Source of the DNA: an uncultured Collinsella sp. | GTDB lineage: Bacteria > Actinomycetota > Coriobacteriia > Coriobacteriales > Coriobacteriaceae | Reading direction: 5' to 3' | Length of the DNA: 64,000 bases | NCBI GenBank assembly: GCA_958415525.1 | Contig: CATYZE010000006.1 | Span: 1 to 64,000, forward strand | In this document: positions 24,710 through 33,296 of the stretch, one piece after another | Layout: each line of letters begins with the position of its first letter | How positions within the stretch are numbered: position 1 is the first letter of the stretch | Position numbers and translations under genes: made by a program | The notes under the pieces: generated by a model | What the model was told of the DNA's origin: nothing | Seen by the model: only the letters and a program-made list of their open reading frames with translations | The model's database searches: none

Positions 24710-26959
24710 CTAGAAGTTGGCGTCGTTGAGTTGTTCGCTCTCGAGGCCGTCGAGCTGTTGCTGTTCGGGCGTATCTGCGACGCTCTCGAGCAGCTCAGTG
24801 GGATCGACGTTCATATTCCTACCGGCCTCGTTGCCGTTGACCAAGTCGTCCGAGAAGATGTCGACTTCCATTTCCTCGGCTTCCTCGATCTGAACCTCGA
24901 GCGGCACCTGGGTGCGCACGAGCTTAACGGCTGGGCGCATGCGGGCAAACAGCGGCACGTACTCGATGATGATGGCCGAGTTCTCGAGACCATACCAACG
25001 TGCCGGGCTTCCGCAGGCGCGGCGGACGGCGTACTTGATGGCCATCACGCGGTGGTCGTTGCGGTTGATGTCCGTTTCGGGGGCAAGCATCTTGCGTAGC
25101 ATGCAAAAACGGAAGTCGCCCACGTTGCCGCGGGTCTCGTAGATGGAGTAGGTGTGATGCTGCGGCGGCAGCTCACCCGATGCCATCAGGTCGCCAACGA
25201 TCTGGCGCAGGTAGGCGTTAACGCGCTGGTTGACCTTAAAGCCCAGGTCCAAGCGCACGCGGAACAAGAAGTCCGTGCCAAAGGTCTCAACGGAATACTC
25301 ATGCGTATAGGGCTCATCGGTAACGTGCACGTTGATGAACCAGTATGCCTTGGCGCGCTTGGGATGCTTATCCAAGATGGAATAGAGCACGTCGCGGTCG
25401 AGCGTGAGCGGGTCGGGGCTGTTGGTAAGGAACACCAGATTGTCGGCGAGCACGGGGTAGGTCTCGTCGTTACGCAGACGGTTGAGCTGATCGATGTACT
25501 TGGAGACGGGCAGCAGAATCGTCTGCGTGCGCTCGATGGCGGTGCCGCGGCGCCACACATACATAAGGCCAAACAGCAGCGAGGCCAAGAAGATCATGAC
25601 GTAACCGCCGTCAAAGAACATGGTGAGGCACGAGGCAAAGAAGCAGAGCTCGATGGCGCCAAAAAGCAGGGCGAAGATGCAGGCGCCCAGCTTGTGCTTG
25701 AGAATGCCGGCGATATAGCTCGTCAAAAGCGTCGTGGTCATGAGCATGGTCACGGTAATGGCGAGGCCATAGGCGCTTTCCATGCGCTCGGAGTTCTGGA
25801 ACAGCAGCACGATGAAGATGCAGCCGACCCACATGATGTTGTTGACGAGCGGAATATAGAGCTGGCCCTTGGTGTCGCTGGGGTAGTGGATGCGCAGATG
25901 CGGCATAAGGTTGAGGCGCGTTGCCTCGGATACCAGCGAGAACGAGCCGGTGATGAGCGCCTGTGAGGCGATGATGGCCGCCACGGCCGAAAGCACGATG
26001 GCAAAGGGGCGCAGGGGCTCGGGGAGCATCATATAGAACGGGTTGACGATATCCATCGCGAGCATCTGGGGGTTGGAGTTATTGGCGAGCAGCCAAGCGC
26101 CTTGACCCAGATAGTTGAGGATAAGGGCCGCCTTAACAAACGGCCAGGATGCATAGATGTTGGCCTTGCCCACATGACCCATGTCCGAGTAGAGCGCCTC
26201 GGCACCGGTTGTCGACAGGAAGACAAAGCCGAGCACCATGATGCCCGAGTGGTTGATGGGCGAGAACAGGAACATGATGCCGCGGATGGGGTTGAGCGCG
26301 CGCAGGATGGACAGGTTGCCGAGCATGTTGAACAGGCCGGCGCCTGCCAGGAACAGGAACCACAGCGTCATGAGCGGGCCGAACAGCTTGCCGATTGACG
26401 AGGTACCGGCGCGCTGCATGGCAAATAGGCCGCAGATAATGATGATGGTGATGATGATGACGTTGGTCTGGCCGTCACCCAAAAGCGCATGGCCCCACTC
26501 GATGGTGCGCAAGCCCTCGATGGCCGTGGTAACCGTGACGGCCGGGGTGAGGATGCCGTCGGCGAGCAGCGCCGCGCCGCCGATCATGGCGGGTAGAATC
26601 AGCCATGGTGCCACCTTGCGTACGAGGCTGAACAGGGCGAAGATGCCGCCCTCGTTATGGTTATCGGCCTTCATGGCGATCAGCACGTACTTGACCGTGG
26701 TCACGAGCGTCATGGTCCAGATGACGAGTGAAAGCGCGCCCAGGATCATGTCCTCGCTGACGGTTCCGATGCCGCCGTTGTTGGCGACGATCGATTTCAT
26801 GGTGTACATGGGGCTCGTGCCGATGTCGCCGTAGACGACGCCGAGCGTTACGAGCAACATGCCAGCGGAGAGGGGGATGGCGCCATGCCCGCCCTGCACA
26901 TGCTGGTCTTGGAGGCTTGCCTCCAGCTTGTTGTGTGCCACGTGGACTCCCTTAGACAT
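24710..26959 (-). CDS. kup: KUP-family potassium uptake transporter
   Basis: 749 residues. The first ~460 residues are membrane helices beginning with LGVVYGDIGTSPMYTMKS, the KUP signature, followed by SLVIWTMTLVTTVKYV and EGGIFALFSLVR. A cytoplasmic C-terminal domain of about 280 residues with a Glu-rich tail follows. It imports K+ with protons. The start ATG 26959 has an AGAGG-like site. No c-di-AMP (ydaO) riboswitch core is seen in the 200-base leader, although such control is common for Gram-positive K+ uptake genes. Confidence 0.92.
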   Translation of the reverse strand: MSKGVHVAHNKLEASLQDQHVQGGHGAIPLSAGMLLVTLGVVYGDIGTSPMYTMKSIVANNGGIGTVSEDMILGALSLVIWTMTLVTTVKYVLIAMKADNHNEGGIFALFSLVRKVAPWLILPAMIGGAALLADGILTPAVTVTTAIEGLRTIEWGHALLGDGQTNVIIITIIIICGLFAMQRAGTSSIGKLFGPLMTLWFLFLAGAGLFNMLGNLSILRALNPIRGIMFLFSPINHSGIMVLGFVFLSTTGAEALYSDMGHVGKANIYASWPFVKAALILNYLGQGAWLLANNSNPQMLAMDIVNPFYMMLPEPLRPFAIVLSAVAAIIASQALITGSFSLVSEATRLNLMPHLRIHYPSDTKGQLYIPLVNNIMWVGCIFIVLLFQNSERMESAYGLAITVTMLMTTTLLTSYIAGILKHKLGACIFALLFGAIELCFFASCLTMFFDGGYVMIFLASLLFGLMYVWRRGTAIERTQTILLPVSKYIDQLNRLRNDETYPVLADNLVFLTNSPDPLTLDRDVLYSILDKHPKRAKAYWFINVHVTDEPYTHEYSVETFGTDFLFRVRLDLGFKVNQRVNAYLRQIVGDLMASGELPPQHHTYSIYETRGNVGDFRFCMLRKMLAPETDINRNDHRVMAIKYAVRRACGSPARWYGLENSAIIIEYVPLFARMRPAVKLVRTQVPLEVQIEEAEEMEVDIFSDDLVNGNEAGRNMNVDPTELLESVADTPEQQQLDGLESEQLNDANF

Positions 26960-27168
26960 CTGGCCTCTGCAAAGAGCAGCAGACCTTTATGCCATCTTTA
27001 TACATATAAGAGCAGTTTGGCACATTGGGGTGTTTTAGACAATAATCCCCATCTGGGGAGCAGTTGTTTGCGCAGATAGCATTTCAAAGCAGGAGCACTT
27101 CCGGCTGTGTGGTTTGCTGCAATGTGATAACCGCGGACGCGCCCCTGCTTTGAGCTGAAGAGGGGCTT

Positions 27169-28080
27169 TTAAGCACGTGCTGCCTGGGCGATGCCGGTCT
27201 TGGCGCCTGCGCGTTTGCCGGCGAGTTCGCAAAAGAGCGCGCCGCCGATGATAAGCGCGGCGCCCATCAAGCGGACCGGTGTTATGGCTTCGCCTAAAAG
27301 GACGGTCGAGAACACGACGGCCGAAAGCGGCTCGAGGTAGCCGACGACCGCGACGGTCTGGACGGGCAGCTTGGCGACAGCGCTAAAGTAGAGCAGGCAA
27401 CCGATGCCGGTGTTGACGACGCCGAGCATGACGACGGCGCGCCAATCAATACTGGCGGCGATACCGGCGGACAGGAATGAGGGAGCGCCCTGCGTGATGA
27501 GCGTGAGGACCAGCGCGGTCACAAAGGCGGCGCTCACTTGGAGCGCGGAGTTCTCGAGGCCTTCGATGTGTGGCGCACCCTTGCTAGCGATGACCATCAG
27601 CGCATAGCAAAATGCCGAGGCGATTCCGCAAGCGATACCAGCAATGGGCATATTGCCGCCTAGACCTTGCGCCGCAATGAGAAAAGCACCGCAAGCAACG
27701 GCGATGAAGCCGGCGATTTTGCCGCCGATCAGTTTTTCGCCAAAGATGAGTGGGGAGAGCGCCATGACAATGATGGGGCCGCAGTAGTACAGCAGCGAGG
27801 ATACGCCGACGCCGATCGTCTGGTAGGCGCGGAACAGAAAAATCCAGCTGGCGCCCAGCGCGGCTCCCGAGAGGAGGAGGGCTGCGGCTTCGCGGGGGCG
27901 AGATGGCGCCTGCAACTTATGGCTTTGGGTGATGGCGAGGATGGTGACAAGCGAGAGCGCGCCCAAAAACGTGCGTAGTAGCACGATATCGGAGCTCGGC
28001 AGCGCGATGGCAGCGGCGATGATGCCGTTGGAGCCAAACAATAGCAATGCTGCTAAGTACGTAAACAGTCCGTTGTCCAT
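27169..28080 (-). CDS. EamA/DMT-family transporter
   Basis: 303 residues with ten predicted membrane segments in two repeats of the EamA domain. The second repeat contains GVVNTGIGCLLYFSAVAKLPVQTVAVVGYLEPLSAVVFSTVLLGE, which is diagnostic. It probably exports a metabolite such as an amino acid. It is divergent from a LysR gene with a 118-base intergenic region, so control by that regulator is likely. The substrate is unknown. Confidence 0.87.
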   Translation of the reverse strand: MDNGLFTYLAALLLFGSNGIIAAAIALPSSDIVLLRTFLGALSLVTILAITQSHKLQAPSRPREAAALLLSGAALGASWIFLFRAYQTIGVGVSSLLYYCGPIIVMALSPLIFGEKLIGGKIAGFIAVACGAFLIAAQGLGGNMPIAGIACGIASAFCYALMVIASKGAPHIEGLENSALQVSAAFVTALVLTLITQGAPSFLSAGIAASIDWRAVVMLGVVNTGIGCLLYFSAVAKLPVQTVAVVGYLEPLSAVVFSTVLLGEAITPVRLMGAALIIGGALFCELAGKRAGAKTGIAQAARA

Positions 28081-28198
28081 GCGCTTCCGTCCCCTCTATA
28101 TCCGAACATGTTCACTATGGGTGAACTGGCAATAGAAGAAAAGCGAATATAATGCATGGCTAACATGACAAAAATTCATGTAAAGGTGGAGGCGTGTC

Positions 28199-29056
28199 GT
28201 GGAAACGAATATTCAAAAGATGCAAGTGCTGCTGGAGACGGTGCGCGCCGGAAGCTTTACGCGTGCTGCCGAGCACCTGAGCTATTCGCAGTCGGGCGTG
28301 AGCCGTATGGTGGCCGATCTTGAGGCCGACTGGGGTTTTAAGGTGCTCGACCGCAGTCGCGAGGGCGTGGCTCTTTCTGCCGACGGGCGGCAGGTCATGC
28401 CGGCTGTCGAGGCGCTCTGCGAGGAATTCACTCGCTTGCAGCGACGGGTGGATGAGATGCGTGGACTCATGCGCGGCAAAATCTGCATCGGTACGTTTTC
28501 GAGTGTGGCGACCCACGTGCTGCCGCCGGTGATTGCGCGCTTTCGCGCCGATCATCCGGATGTCGATTACGAGCTGCTGATGGGTGATTACTCCGAGATT
28601 GAGCAATGGGTGGCGGAAGGCCGCTGCGACCTGGGCTTCATCCCGCGTGAGCCCCGAGAAAACGGCATGGCATCGCGGTCTTTGGTGCGCGACGAGTTGA
28701 TGGCGGTAGTGCCGGCAGATTCTTTGCTTGCCACGGCGGAGGTCGTTTCCCTTGCCGATTTGGCCAACGAGCAGTTTATTCTGCTGGAACGCGGTAGCGA
28801 CGACGAGATTACGCCGCTGTTTCGCCGCGCGGGCCTGGCAGTGCGCTCTAAGCTGTCGACCTGGGATGATTATGCGATTATGGCCATGGTCGAGGACGGT
28901 CTGGGCGTGAGCATTCTTCCGGCGCTCATCTTGCGGCGCTGCCAGTTCGATGTTGCCGTGCGCCCGCTCGAGGGACATCCCCATCGGCAGATCAATGCGA
29001 TATATCGCACGGCCGATGTTTCGCTTGCCGCCGCTCGTTTCCTTGAATATCTCTAA
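28199..29056 (+). CDS. LysR-family regulator divergent from the EamA gene
   Basis: 285 residues. The winged helix-turn-helix is at about 5-63 (MQVLLETVRAGSFTRAAEHL, SYSQSGVSRMVADLE) and the effector domain runs from about 90 to the end. The start is GTG 28199 after GGTGGAGG at 6 bases. It is transcribed away from an EamA transporter gene, the classic arrangement of a LysR regulator with its target. It probably represses or activates the exporter in response to the exported metabolite; that is inference from position. Confidence 0.86.
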   Translation: METNIQKMQVLLETVRAGSFTRAAEHLSYSQSGVSRMVADLEADWGFKVLDRSREGVALSADGRQVMPAVEALCEEFTRLQRRVDEMRGLMRGKICIGTFSSVATHVLPPVIARFRADHPDVDYELLMGDYSEIEQWVAEGRCDLGFIPREPRENGMASRSLVRDELMAVVPADSLLATAEVVSLADLANEQFILLERGSDDEITPLFRRAGLAVRSKLSTWDDYAIMAMVEDGLGVSILPALILRRCQFDVAVRPLEGHPHRQINAIYRTADVSLAAARFLEYL

Positions 29057-29115
29057 AAGCGCGTACCTGTTGTCCACTTTGGGACAATTCTCGGGGTTCG
29101 GTACATTTTCTTGTG

Positions 29116-29197
29116 AAATTGAACTTCCGGATAATGTGCCGCGCTATACTGCTGCCTAAATTGAACCTAGGTTCAATTCGTGTTCTATAAATTGAAC
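29116..29197. promoter_or_regulatory. palindromic operator and half-sites before the HTH-aminotransferase gene
   Basis: AATTGAACCTAGGTTCAATT (29159-29178) is a perfect 20-bp palindrome about 40 bases before the start codon. The half-site AAATTGAAC recurs at 29116-29124 and 29189-29197, giving three evenly placed copies. The encoded protein begins with a helix-turn-helix domain, so autoregulation is likely. Confidence 0.78.
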
Positions 29198-29218
29198 TTT
29201 GCCAGCAAGGAGGTTCTA

Positions 29219-30739
29219 GTGGCCCAAGAGACGTTTAGCGATCGCCTGCGACAGGCTATGTCCGATCGCGACGTTCGCCAGTCGGACGTAATCCGCGCAT
29301 CGGAGATGCTCGGCAAAAAACTCGGCAAGAGTCAGATGAGCCAATATGTGAGCGGCAAGACGATCCCGCGGCGCGATGTGGCAGAGCTGCTCGCCCGTAT
29401 TTTGGAGGTCGATGTTTCCTGGCTGCTCGCCGGTGACGCCGATCAAGGCGAGGAATCATCGCCTCGCAACGTGCCCAAGCCCGAACCCCATCCCTCAGCT
29501 CAAATTCCAAGGAGCACCACCATGCGTACTTTTTCTAAATCCGCCAAGCTCGATAACGTCCTGTATGACGTGCGTGGTCCCGTCGTCGACGAGGCCGCCC
29601 GTATGGAGGACGAGGGCGAGCGCATCCTCAAGCTCAATATCGGCAACCCGGCGCCCTTCGGTTTCCGCACGCCCGACGAGGTTATCAAGGACATGCGCCA
29701 GCAGCTGCCCGACTGCGAGGGCTATTCCAACTCGCGCGGCCTGTTCTCCGCGCGCAAGGCAATCATGCAGTATTCGCAGATCAAGGGCCTGCCCAATGTT
29801 CAGATGGAGCACATCTACACGGGCAACGGCGTGTCCGAGCTCATTCAGCTTTCGATGAACGCGCTGCTCGACAACGGCGACGAGATTCTGATCCCCAGCC
29901 CCGACTACCCGCTGTGGACGGCGTGCGCAACCCTTGCCGGTGGACATCCCGTGCACTATCTATGCGATGAGCAGGCGGATTGGTATCCCGACCTGGAGGA
30001 TATGGAGTCCAAGATCACGAGCGCGACCAAGGCCCTCGTCATCATCAACCCCAACAACCCCACGGGCTCTGTCTATCCGCGCGAGGTGCTCGAGGGCATC
30101 GTCGAGGTTGCGCGCAGGCATCAGCTGATGATCTTTGCCGATGAGATCTACGACCGCCTGTGCATGGACGGCTACGAGCACGTCTCGATTGCCTCGCTCG
30201 CCCCCGATCTGCCCTGTGTCACCTTTAGCGGTCTGTCCAAGTCGCACATGATCGCGGGTTATCGTATTGGCTGGATGGTGCTTTCGGGCAACCAGCGCTG
30301 CATGAGCGACTTCATCATGGGCATCAACATGCTCTCCAACATGCGCCTGTGCTCCAACGTGCCGGCTCAGTCGATCGTCCAGACGGCACTTGGCGGCCAT
30401 CAGTCGGTCAACGACTATATCCGTCCCGGCGGCCGTGTCTATGAGCAGCGCAACTTTGTGTATGAGGCGCTCAACAAGATTGACGGCATCTCGGTGGTTA
30501 AGCCGCGTGCGGCGTTCTACATCTTCCCCAAGATGGATGTGAAGAAGTTCAACATCACCGATGACGAGCAGTTCGCCCTTGACCTGCTGCACGAGAAGAA
30601 GATTCTGATCACGCGCGGCGGCGGCTTTAACTGGGCCGAGCCCGACCACTTCCGCATCGTGTACCTGCCGCGCATGGAAGTGCTCAAAGAGTCCCTCGAA
30701 GACCTCGCCGACTTTTTTGACCATTACCGTCAATCATAA
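29219..30739 (+). CDS. PLP aminotransferase with N-terminal HTH domain (AlaA-like)
   Basis: 506 residues. Residues about 5-70 form an XRE-type helix-turn-helix (SDRLRQAMSDRDVRQSDVIRAS, SQMSQYVSGKTIPRRDVAELL). A Pro/Gln/Ser linker leads to a class I/II fold-type I aminotransferase (residues ~100-506) resembling AlaA. Visible sites are the GNGVSELIQLSM loop, NPNNPTG, the ADEIYDRL Asp and the PLP Lys in SGLSKSHMIAGYRIGW. Likely it makes alanine or glutamate from pyruvate or 2-oxoglutarate, but this is not proved. GTG 29219 has AAGGAGG at 5 bases; an internal ATG at 29522 would give a stand-alone enzyme. Unlike MocR proteins the HTH is of the XRE type. Confidence 0.85.
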   Translation: MAQETFSDRLRQAMSDRDVRQSDVIRASEMLGKKLGKSQMSQYVSGKTIPRRDVAELLARILEVDVSWLLAGDADQGEESSPRNVPKPEPHPSAQIPRSTTMRTFSKSAKLDNVLYDVRGPVVDEAARMEDEGERILKLNIGNPAPFGFRTPDEVIKDMRQQLPDCEGYSNSRGLFSARKAIMQYSQIKGLPNVQMEHIYTGNGVSELIQLSMNALLDNGDEILIPSPDYPLWTACATLAGGHPVHYLCDEQADWYPDLEDMESKITSATKALVIINPNNPTGSVYPREVLEGIVEVARRHQLMIFADEIYDRLCMDGYEHVSIASLAPDLPCVTFSGLSKSHMIAGYRIGWMVLSGNQRCMSDFIMGINMLSNMRLCSNVPAQSIVQTALGGHQSVNDYIRPGGRVYEQRNFVYEALNKIDGISVVKPRAAFYIFPKMDVKKFNITDDEQFALDLLHEKKILITRGGGFNWAEPDHFRIVYLPRMEVLKESLEDLADFFDHYRQS

Positions 30740-30762
30740 CGACAGAGATAGTTTGTCATTTA

Positions 30763-30798
30763 ACGGGCGGCCCGTAACAGATTCGGGTCGCCCGTTTT
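30763..30798 (+). terminator. terminator of the HTH-aminotransferase gene
   Basis: ACGGGCGGCCCG and CGGGTCGCCCGT form a 12-bp stem with one mismatch or wobble and a 9-base loop, followed by TTTT. Confidence 0.85.
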
Positions 30799-30864
30799 CT
30801 GTTAAAGCTCGCGTTGTCGGCGTCTCGATCGTTTGGGTGAGTGGGGTTCGCGTGTGAACGGAAA

Positions 30865-30889
30865 ACTGTATTCCAAAATGGAATACAGT
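30865..30889. promoter_or_regulatory. operator palindrome of the amidohydrolase/PTS cluster
   Basis: ACTGTATTCCA-AAA-TGGAATACAGT is a perfect 11-bp inverted repeat about 78 bases before the amidohydrolase start. The inner ATTCC-N5-GGAAT satisfies a LysR T-N11-A pattern. The LysR gene at the far end of the cluster (36171-37094) is the natural candidate. Confidence 0.75.
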
Positions 30890-30966
30890 GTGCTTCAACT
30901 GGAATTGATGTCCGTGTGTCCGCTTTTTTAGAATGTTCTCGACAAGATGAAAGGCGGTCCCCACCA

Positions 30967-32001
30967 ATGATTATCGATGCAAATTCCTACTGGTTTGACG
31001 AGCGCATCTTCCATGACGAGACACTCTGTGAACAGTTTTTGGCCGAGGTGCCCCGCGCTTACGACACCGAGGGCTACCTGACCGTAAGCCCCACGGGCAA
31101 GCGACAGATTGTGATCGAAAAGCCCGCTGGCTTCCCGGGCCTCAACTATATCGAGGGAGACTACACCCTTGAGAAGCGTCTGGCAGACATGGACGAGGCG
31201 GGGGTCGATAAAGCGATTCTCAAACTCCCCGGCTGCCATGAGTGGATGTCACTCGAGATGTGCCGGCGCTTCAACGACGGTATGGCCGCTGACGCAAAAG
31301 CGTCGAACGGTCGCTTGATACCGCTTGTCGCCGTGCCTCCCTTTGGCACCGAGGCGAACCTTGAGGAACTCGATCGCAGGCTCGACGAGGGTTTCGCGGG
31401 CGTGCAACTCTGCGCCCACTACGGCAAGCGCTATCTTGACGATCCGATCTTTTCGGGCTTTTTTGACCGACTGAACGAACGCAGCGTCACCGTTTACGTG
31501 CACCATGTGCCCGTACCGGTCGAGCATACGTCGCTGCTCGCATACGACAACCTGCGTCGCTCCTACGGCCGTTGCGTCGACCAGACCACGGTGATCGGTC
31601 GTGAAATCTTCAGCGACTTCTTCGAGCGTTATCCCAACGTCAAGATGGTCCACTCCATGCTCGGTGGCGCTTATTTTGCGTTTAAGGAGATGCTGCTGCC
31701 GCACGGTCCCAAGCGTCCAGATGCCTCGGGTCGCTTCCAGACCGATACCGAGACGGTCTCCAAGCGTCTTGAGAACAACGTTTATTTCGACATGTCCCAT
31801 GCTCAGCCCTGGGGCGAGACACTTCTTGCCTGTGCGGTTGAAGTCCTTGGTGCAGACCATATTGTCTTTGGTACGAGTTATCCCGTTAAACGCGAGTGGC
31901 TAACAGAGGGTGTCGCCTGCGTCCGCGCCACGGATTTAAGTGATACGGACAAGGACCTTATACTTGGCGGCACGGCACAGCGCCTGTACGGCATCGAGTG
32001 A
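30967..32001 (+). CDS. amidohydrolase-2 family protein with altered metal site
   Basis: 344 residues of the ACMSD-like amidohydrolase-2 family (TIM barrel). The N-terminal metal motif, normally DxHxH, reads MIIDANSYWF, so both His are gone. VYVHHVP and VKMVHSMLGG keep His residues of later strands. The final Asp motif, normally GSDYP or GTDYP, reads FGTSYP, so that Asp is missing too. It may be a decarboxylase or lyase-like variant using fewer ligands, or non-catalytic. It is the first gene of a four-gene unit with two ceramidase-like proteins and a PTS permease, 26 bases before the next gene. An AAAGGCGG-like site lies 11 bases before the ATG. Confidence 0.8.
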   Translation: MIIDANSYWFDERIFHDETLCEQFLAEVPRAYDTEGYLTVSPTGKRQIVIEKPAGFPGLNYIEGDYTLEKRLADMDEAGVDKAILKLPGCHEWMSLEMCRRFNDGMAADAKASNGRLIPLVAVPPFGTEANLEELDRRLDEGFAGVQLCAHYGKRYLDDPIFSGFFDRLNERSVTVYVHHVPVPVEHTSLLAYDNLRRSYGRCVDQTTVIGREIFSDFFERYPNVKMVHSMLGGAYFAFKEMLLPHGPKRPDASGRFQTDTETVSKRLENNVYFDMSHAQPWGETLLACAVEVLGADHIVFGTSYPVKREWLTEGVACVRATDLSDTDKDLILGGTAQRLYGIE

Positions 32002-32027
32002 GCGACAGATAAAGGAGGGCGTTCGCC

Positions 32028-33296
32028 ATGGATAAGGGAGAGATGAAGGCCGGAGCCGCCCGGGTGGCCATTAACTTAGAGGACGTATTGCCGTTCGACG
32101 GTTTCGACGCACTCCGTCATGAAATCTTTGTCCGTGCCTTCGTGGCCGAAGGGATGGGGCGGCGCGCTTGCATCCTTTCACTTGAGGTTACCTCGATCGC
32201 TCCGGCCCTACTCGCCGATCTGCGTGAGGTTGTCAAGGATGTCTCCAATTGCGACGGCGCCTTTTCTTGGGTGGTCCCGACCCACACGTTTTCTGCGCCT
32301 CACGTGCGCACCCCTGGGCATCTGGCCGACACCGATGCCCGCGATCGAAATGAGCGCTATCGTGCCGCGCTCATCGCCGCGACACGCGCGGCTGTTGAGC
32401 AGGCGGTTGCGGGCATTCGCTCTGTCACGCTCGCCTCGGCGGAGGGCCACTGTCCTGTGAACGTTAACCGCGACATTGAGACGCCGGCCGGCTGGTGGCT
32501 GGGAGTAGACCCCAAGGGGTTTGCCGACCACGCGATGCCCGTACTTGTCGCGAGGGATGCCGAGGGCGGGCTCGTTGCCATGCTTGCGACGGCTGATGTC
32601 CAGTCTTCCGTGCTCGACGGATCGCACGATTCTCAAGGGAAGCGCGTGGTGAGCGGGGACCTCTTTGGCTTTGCCGCCATGGCTCTCGAGCGCGAATTGG
32701 GCGGAGTCGTGTTGCTGCTGCCCGGTGCCGCGGGGGATCAGAGTCCGGCGGAGCGCGCCGTGACCGTTGCGTTTGATTCGACCGGGGCGAAGCAAACGTT
32801 AGATGCTCATGAGAGTGGATATCGCATGCTGCATCGACAGGGTCGCGTTCTGAGCGATGCGTTGATTGAGGCCGTCCGTGCGGCGCGTGAGGACGATGCC
32901 ATCGGCGTCGATGCTCGCACGGTCGACGTCCTTTTGCCCGCCCAGACGCGCGCCGACTTCTGCTCATTGGCCCCGCATCGAACTTATGAGTTTCATGCGG
33001 CGGGCGAACAGCGTACGAGGGTCTATTTACTTCGGCTGGGAAATGCCGAGTTCGTTGGTATCCAGCCCGAGGTTTCGAGCTCGTTTGGCGCCGCCGTGCG
33101 CGCCGCCCGATTCTGCCCCGTGCTCTTTGCCACGCTTGTCAACGGAGGGCAGAAGTATCTGCCGGCCCCCGATGCGTACGAGAAAATCACCTATGAGGCC
33201 ATGAACTCCGGCTTTGCCGCCGGTTCCCATGAGCGCCTCCTCCAAACCATCCTTGCCGCTTTAAACGCGGCGCGACAAAAAGGAGACCTTGCATGA
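32028..33296 (+). CDS. neutral-ceramidase-like hydrolase, partly degenerate
   Basis: 422 residues showing the neutral/alkaline ceramidase N-terminal domain pattern. The metal motif THTH is THTF here, and the nucleophile motif GDVSPN is GDQSPA. The second metal His (usually in a NFAxHxT segment) is not seen at the expected place (ATADVQSSV). It therefore looks weakened compared with its neighbour. Ribosome site AAAGGAGGG. Its stop overlaps the next start by four bases, so the two are probably made together and may form a heterodimer. No signal peptide is present, unlike known secreted ceramidases, which argues for an intracellular substrate arriving through the PTS. Confidence 0.65.
   Translation: MDKGEMKAGAARVAINLEDVLPFDGFDALRHEIFVRAFVAEGMGRRACILSLEVTSIAPALLADLREVVKDVSNCDGAFSWVVPTHTFSAPHVRTPGHLADTDARDRNERYRAALIAATRAAVEQAVAGIRSVTLASAEGHCPVNVNRDIETPAGWWLGVDPKGFADHAMPVLVARDAEGGLVAMLATADVQSSVLDGSHDSQGKRVVSGDLFGFAAMALERELGGVVLLLPGAAGDQSPAERAVTVAFDSTGAKQTLDAHESGYRMLHRQGRVLSDALIEAVRAAREDDAIGVDARTVDVLLPAQTRADFCSLAPHRTYEFHAAGEQRTRVYLLRLGNAEFVGIQPEVSSSFGAAVRAARFCPVLFATLVNGGQKYLPAPDAYEKITYEAMNSGFAAGSHERLLQTILAALNAARQKGDLA

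Noticed and set aside
26960..27168. A ydaO-type (c-di-AMP) riboswitch before kup
   Set aside because: None of the conserved core segments could be found in either orientation.
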